IMG/VR virus record: IMGVR_UViG_3300044701_002728
Span: 1 to 20,001 of that record
Origin: a virus
Length of the DNA stretch: 20,001 nt
Strand: one strand, 5' to 3'
In this document: positions 17,050 through 20,001 of the stretch, in pieces
Layout of the letters: every line of letters starts with the position of its first letter
Position numbering within the stretch: position 1 is the first letter of the stretch
Made by a program: the position numbers and the translations under genes
The notes under the pieces: model-generated
Told to the model about the DNA's origin: nothing
The model's input: the letters and a program-made list of their open reading frames with translations, nothing else
Databases searched by the model: none

Positions 17050-18161
17050 TAAAACGCTCCAAGAAGAATACAATCCTGATTTATCCTACCATTCGGTGTA
17101 GTAGGTTTAGTCGTCAATTTCTTAAATGCAGCAGTCAATGCTCTCTTACCCATTGACAATCCCTTGAAGAATTGCTCCGGTTTGCGTAGCGTCACTGAAA
17201 TAGATTCCTTAATACTGAACCCGATAATCGTCGTACCTTTAACACTAAGCGTACTCATGTCTGCTCTGTATACCTGAACCTTACGGTACTTCGTATTATA
17301 TACCCACAACTCACTCGCAGTGAGAATGTCTTCTGGTTTACAAGATTTAAGATTGAGTTCGGCGAATTCTTTCATGTACTTCAGTTTGCCAACAACTTTG
17401 CTTGGTGGAGTAGCCTTGCGTTTGCGCGGTGCTCTAGTAGCCTTGGCAGTCTGCACCATCTGATGGCAATCGGCAACAATTTCTCCAACAAATTTATGGA
17501 ATGCCTTTAGCTCTCGCTTGCTGAAATTTGAATATCCCTCAACAAGCTGATCATCTTCTCCGTTGACCACAGCATCAAGTTCGTTGTAGAGTTTAACGAA
17601 TTTGTCTCCGATTCGCTTTGCAATCGGTGCTGCCACTGAGTTCGCTAGAAGATAATTCTTGGCAGAAAAAGTCGTCTTGCCGTTGTTGGATACAAAATCA
17701 TCAATAGCTCCCTCAATCTCGCCAGCGAGTTCTCTCGCCTTTTCTTCCATTCGTTCTTGAATGGAAATGACGTTAGAAGTGGGCGATTCTGCTGGTTTCT
17801 TTTCTTTGATGATCTTATATTTTTTGACAAGTTTCGCGACAGTGTCACTAATAAAATTGATGTGTTTCTCAGTCAAATACTGTTCGCGTGTTTTCAACCG
17901 ACAGATAATCGCCAACTGTCGAATTTCTGCATCGGTGGCTTTATTGATAGCCAACACTTCATGTTTTTTGTTGAATTTTGCAAAATACTCTAACGCATAC
18001 TTGCGAAGGATTTTCTCGTTAGCATGTTCACTATACCACGATAGCGCGGAATTAAGACTGGTGTTGTAATTTTCCAGGGTCACTGATGGTTCATTAGCCA
18101 ACAATTCCTTGCGTGATTGCAAAATTACATGACCTTTAACTCGACTTTTTGATGTGCTCAT
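17049..18161 (-). CDS. Unknown helical phage protein (370 aa)
   Basis: The largest gene of the right half. It begins MSTSKSRVKGHVILQSR; helical and Lys/Glu-rich segments (about 60-190) precede a basic linker (ATRAPRKRKATPPSKVVGK, about 243-261) and a C-terminal region with beta-like alternation (VYNTKYRKVQVYRA, VKGTTIIGFSIKES). I do not recognise a family. Lying between dsbA and rnh, and having a basic linker, it may act on DNA or in replication/late transcription. GGAGG lies ten bases before the ATG, a long spacing. It has its own promoter. Confidence 0.7.
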   Translation of the reverse strand: MSTSKSRVKGHVILQSRKELLANEPSVTLENYNTSLNSALSWYSEHANEKILRKYALEYFAKFNKKHEVLAINKATDAEIRQLAIICRLKTREQYLTEKHINFISDTVAKLVKKYKIIKEKKPAESPTSNVISIQERMEEKARELAGEIEGAIDDFVSNNGKTTFSAKNYLLANSVAAPIAKRIGDKFVKLYNELDAVVNGEDDQLVEGYSNFSKRELKAFHKFVGEIVADCHQMVQTAKATRAPRKRKATPPSKVVGKLKYMKEFAELNLKSCKPEDILTASELWVYNTKYRKVQVYRADMSTLSVKGTTIIGFSIKESISVTLRKPEQFFKGLSMGKRALTAAFKKLTTKPTTPNGRINQDCILLGAF

Positions 18162-18189
18162 AGGTGTAAAACCTCCATTAATAATATGT

Positions 18190-18218
18190 ATTATACATCA
18201 AATCGCATTTAAAGGCAA
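18190..18218 (-). promoter_or_regulatory. Sigma70-like promoter of the rnh operon
   Basis: TTGCCT, 17 bp, TATAAT with TGNT-type extended -10, 30 bases before the 370-aa gene start. The same TTGCCT variant is used at 19802-19830. Confidence 0.82.
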
Positions 18219-18247
18219 GTGTTTTTTGCGACACTCTACATGTAGGT

Positions 18248-18493
18248 TTATTTCGTGACTGTATCGTAAATCTCCACGAATTCTTCGTGGTCTGCAATTT
18301 CTTGCGTTAGATTTTGCTTATGATAAGTCTTAGCAATTTTACTAATGATTTTTTTGGGGATAGAATGTTTTTGGGATTGGTCTTTCACAATTTCACGAAT
18401 CAGATCACGTTCGGCTTCTGTTCTCGTCATCGACGCGCTGATTTCACGAACAGCACCTTGCAGTTCTTTCTTTTGCTCTGGGGTCAAATTCAT
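18248..18493 (-). CDS. dsbA: DsbA-like double-stranded DNA-binding late-transcription protein (81 aa)
   Basis: Similar in size and pattern to T4 DsbA, a dsDNA-binding protein linked to late promoters: 'MTRTEAERDLIREIVKDQSQKHSIPKKIISKIAKTYHKQN' has the expected helix, the IPKK/IDKK turn and the YHKQN motif, then an acidic C-terminus (EEFVEIYDTV). In T4 dsbA is close upstream of rnh, as here, which supports the call. The ATG overlaps the previous stop as TAATG and AAAGG lies before it. Confidence 0.82.
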   Translation of the reverse strand: MNLTPEQKKELQGAVREISASMTRTEAERDLIREIVKDQSQKHSIPKKIISKIAKTYHKQNLTQEIADHEEFVEIYDTVTK

Positions 18494-18687
18494 TATTTAC
18501 CTTTCACGGAAACATTTGCGCGGAGAAAAGCGCCAAGCAGAATAACCGCAAACCATGTCTTGATGGTGTATGGGATTAGTATAGTTGGAAATAGGCTGTT
18601 CAGTGCCCAAATCGTTAGGAGTGGTCCGATAATGATCCCTCCGACGATAATCATAGACAAGATGATAATTTTATTGTACTCACTCAT
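18493..18687 (-). CDS. Small membrane protein (64 aa), two helices
   Basis: Hydrophobic segments at about residues 7-30 (IIILSMIIVGGIIIGPLLTIWAL) and 41-55 (IKTWFAVILLGAFL) predict a small inner-membrane hairpin ending in a basic tail (RANVSVKGK). Its ATG overlaps the preceding stop (ATGA) and its TAA overlaps the dsbA start (TAATG), so it is tightly coupled to both. No family recognised. Confidence 0.65.
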   Translation of the reverse strand: MSEYNKIIILSMIIVGGIIIGPLLTIWALNSLFPTILIPYTIKTWFAVILLGAFLRANVSVKGK

Positions 18688-18983
18688 AGTTCAATCCTAA
18701 CTTGTTTCAACGAGTCCCAGCGGAAAGATCTCCACTCTTGTTTTTCTGTGTCGAATACTCGAAACGCATCTTCGCTGAGGGATCGAGCAGTAGAGCCACT
18801 TTCCGTCTGTTTTGGTTGTTTGTCATTCGGAATTCTGTTCTCTGAAAGAGTGCAGAATAGTTCTCGTTCTGTACCATCTTTCTTGGTAAACACAACGCAC
18901 AGATTTTTTGTAGCATCATCGTGCAAAACTCCCTTGAGCCATGTTTTAAATTCAGGTGTTTGGTTCGCTTGTATTGTCTTCAT
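18684..18983 (-). CDS. WYL_2/DUF2693-like SH3-barrel protein (99 aa)
   Basis: The sequence 'VVFTKKDGTERELFCTLSENRIPNDKQP ... DAFRVFDTEKQEWRSFRWDSLKQVRIEL' has the signature of the small phage family WYL_2 (formerly DUF2693), predicted to fold as an Sm-like SH3 barrel and possibly to bind nucleic acid. The ATG at 18983 is preferred to an in-frame TTG two codons earlier. The start lies inside the end of the preceding gene. Confidence 0.8.
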   Translation of the reverse strand: MKTIQANQTPEFKTWLKGVLHDDATKNLCVVFTKKDGTERELFCTLSENRIPNDKQPKQTESGSTARSLSEDAFRVFDTEKQEWRSFRWDSLKQVRIEL

Positions 18984-19200
18984 TATCAAATCTTACTTTC
19001 AAATCATTAATCAAAGGCGTAAAAAATTGTTTAAATTCCTGTTTAGTGAAAAATGTAGTGCATCTACTATTAATATTTCTCTTGCCGCGTTTATCATCAA
19101 GGTATTTAATAATTGTAAATTCAACAACATCATAACAATGATCCTTGATTTTAAATGCAGTTAAACCACCGTCATGTCCAAATTCATATGTGCTGGCCAT
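18952..19200 (-). CDS. Hypothetical protein (82 aa)
   Basis: Starts MASTYEFGHDGGL; AAGGA stands five bases before this ATG at 19200, while in-frame codons further upstream belong to the overlapping 47-aa gene. The protein is basic and mixed alpha/beta, with a Lys/Arg-rich middle (DDKRGKRNINSR). It overlaps the following gene start by 32 bases. No family recognised. Confidence 0.65.
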   Translation of the reverse strand: MASTYEFGHDGGLTAFKIKDHCYDVVEFTIIKYLDDKRGKRNINSRCTTFFTKQEFKQFFTPLINDLKVRFDNEDNTSEPNT

Positions 19201-19327
19201 AAGATTCCTTTTTGTGTTTCGGATTACGAATGTATTTAATCTTACTCTCAACTATACGCATTCGATATTTGGGAGTTCGAAGATCTTTTGCAACAAGATT
19301 TCTAGGTTTTGAATCCTTATTATACAT
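19184..19327 (-). CDS. Very small basic phage protein (47 aa)
   Basis: MYNKDSKPRNLVAKDLRTPK, then 'YRMRIVESKIKYIRNPKHKKE'. The pattern 'NLVAKDLRTPKYRMRVV..K..Y.RK' belongs to a family of tiny basic proteins found across tailed phages, function unknown. It starts four bases after the preceding stop and its last 17 bases overlap the next gene. Net charge suggests RNA or DNA contact. Confidence 0.7.
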   Translation of the reverse strand: MYNKDSKPRNLVAKDLRTPKYRMRIVESKIKYIRNPKHKKESYGQHI

Positions 19328-19330
19328 GAT

Positions 19331-19564
19331 TCACTTTCGTTGGTCAAATTTCTTTAATACGTCTTTTGCATCTTTTAAATCTTCTAGTTCTACGATTTCA
19401 TCCATCGTCGCCAGAATTACCAATTCTTGCAATGTGTCTGCAAGTTTCTGGTCTTCCTCATCCAGTAAATTATACCAATCAGAATACTCTTCATCAGTTT
19501 GCAATGTCCACATATGATCTAGCATTTCCGCTTGATATGGCGTGAGGTTGTCTATCTGAATCAT
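19331..19564 (-). CDS. Small acidic protein (77 aa)
   Basis: Starts MIQIDNLTPYQAEMLDHMWT. Strongly acidic and helical (LDEEDQKLADTLQELVIL, MDEIVELEDLKDAKDVLKKF). The N-terminal 'LTPYQ..MLD.MW.....EE...W...L' is a pattern I have seen in small proteins of many phages, function unknown; charge and size are compatible with DNA mimicry, which is speculative. GAGGG precedes the ATG. Confidence 0.7.
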   Translation of the reverse strand: MIQIDNLTPYQAEMLDHMWTLQTDEEYSDWYNLLDEEDQKLADTLQELVILATMDEIVELEDLKDAKDVLKKFDQRK

Positions 19565-19573
19565 ATAAAACCC

Positions 19574-19774
19574 TCAAGAATTAAATGTATCAAATGGAGA
19601 AAAATCTTCTAGTTGTTGAGAATAACTCATAGCTTCATGTTGTCTCAACAACTCATTATCTTCCATAAGTTCTTCAAAAAGATTATCCGTTTGCGTATCG
19701 CGTTCGAAAGCAGCAAGGTTTGCGAGTTCAGCATTCACTTCTTGAATGGTGAGTAGACCAATATTCTGATTCAT
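19574..19774 (-). CDS. Small acidic hypothetical protein (66 aa)
   Basis: Starts MNQNIGLLTIQEVNAELANLA; AAGGA stands seven bases before this ATG at 19774, so upstream in-frame codons reaching into the promoter are rejected. It is acidic, predicted helical (NLFEELMEDNELLRQHEAM). First gene of the operon running leftward from the 19802 promoter. No family recognised. Confidence 0.68.
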   Translation of the reverse strand: MNQNIGLLTIQEVNAELANLAAFERDTQTDNLFEELMEDNELLRQHEAMSYSQQLEDFSPFDTFNS

Positions 19775-19801
19775 AAAATTCCTTCTCAACTTTATACGTC
19801 T

Positions 19802-19830
19802 ATTATACATTAAATTAAAATAAAAGGCAA
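19802..19830 (-). promoter_or_regulatory. Sigma70-like promoter of the small-gene operon
   Basis: TTGCCT, 17 bp, TATAAT, placed directly after the terminator at 19843-19873 and reading into the genes from 19774 leftwards. Confidence 0.83.
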
Positions 19831-19842
19831 CATATTTCTGCA

Positions 19843-19873
19843 AAAGAAAAAAACCCCTGTATACAGGGGTTTT
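19843..19873 (-). terminator. Rho-independent terminator
   Basis: A perfect palindrome AAAACCCCTGTA/TACAGGGGTTTT followed on the minus strand by further T (TTTCTTTTG). Being symmetrical it could also act on the other strand, but no plus-strand genes are present. Confidence 0.92.
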
Positions 19874-19890
19874 GCAAAAACGATGCTGGT

Positions 19891-19971
19891 TTATGCGTTA
19901 CCAGACACTCTGTAAAATGAAAAATAGAACTGCACCATGAACCACATCCAGAAGTCGAAAAAATTTGCCAT
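19891..19971 (-). CDS. Tiny aromatic membrane peptide (26 aa)
   Basis: Encodes MANFFDFWMWFMVQFYFSFY and six more residues, with seven Phe in all and two Trp. It is predicted to insert in the membrane as a single helix. AAGGG stands six bases before the ATG, and the terminator follows 18 bases after the stop, which supports a real gene. No family recognised. Confidence 0.5.
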   Translation of the reverse strand: MANFFDFWMWFMVQFYFSFYRVSGNA

Positions 19972-19980
19972 TTAAAACCC

Positions 19981-20001
19981 TTATTTGGTTGCAGTTTTAA
20001 T
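19981..20001 (-). CDS. C-terminal end of an upstream gene (right edge)
   Basis: Six codons (IKTATK) and a TAA, nine bases before the tiny membrane ORF, on whose ribosome site it nearly abuts. The frame is inferred from the stop only, so the identity is unknown. Confidence 0.3.
   Translation of the reverse strand: MKTATK

Overview
This window looks like part of a large, strictly lytic, tailed-phage genome, most likely a distant T4 relative infecting a gammaproteobacterium. Every supported gene lies on the minus strand, so transcription runs from high to low coordinates. Genes are small, tightly packed and often overlap as ATGA or TAATG. Evidence for the T4 link is a T4-type 5' nuclease (rnh) downstream of a DsbA-like gene, a dCMP deaminase, three TATAAATA late-promoter-like boxes, and free-standing GIY-YIG and HNH endonucleases. 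At least nine sigma70-like promoters (TTGACW or TTGCMW, 17 bp, TATAAT-like) suggest early transcription by the host polymerase.

Layout in transcription order (right to left). 20001-18180: a terminator, then a promoter and an operon of very small genes, including a WYL_2-type protein, a membrane peptide and DsbA. 18220-14800: a promoter, a 370-aa unknown, a DUF2591-like protein, RNase H (apparently started at ATT), a DUF6433-like protein and dCMP deaminase. 14806-14508: two nearly identical tandem promoters and a terminator, bounding what looks like an independent small RNA. 14500-6960: a cluster of about 24 tRNA genes (no Lys, Phe, His or Glu seen) interspersed with protein genes. These encode two HNH endonucleases, a metallophosphoesterase whose 5' end is split by one of them, a Trp-rich protein, a metallopeptidase, a SAM decarboxylase-like protein and small unknowns. 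6950-4540: a YkuK-like RNase H-fold protein, a GIY-YIG endonuclease and an RNA ligase with its own consensus promoter. The ligase beside a tRNA cluster suggests RNA repair. 4540-1: a structured RNA region, a Gly/Gln-rich protein and a collagen-like fibre protein, a terminator, another structured RNA with terminator, then about ten small genes, several membrane-bound.

Most notable: (i) an HNH gene has split the metallophosphoesterase gene, leaving a 5' fragment upstream, while a second, diverged 5' end downstream carries one extra base at a slippery TTT-C; (ii) the RNase H reading frame has no ATG, GTG or TTG ahead of its essential N-terminal motif; (iii) a structured RNA element with a 17-bp stem, whose wobble pairs favour the minus strand, occurs twice among the tRNAs, with a possible third copy beside the RNA ligase gene; (iv) the tRNA set has two A34 isoacceptors (Thr-AGT, Ser-AGA), a partly initiator-like CAT tRNA and a tRNA-like gene with no usable anticodon. 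All assignments come from reading the sequence without database searches.
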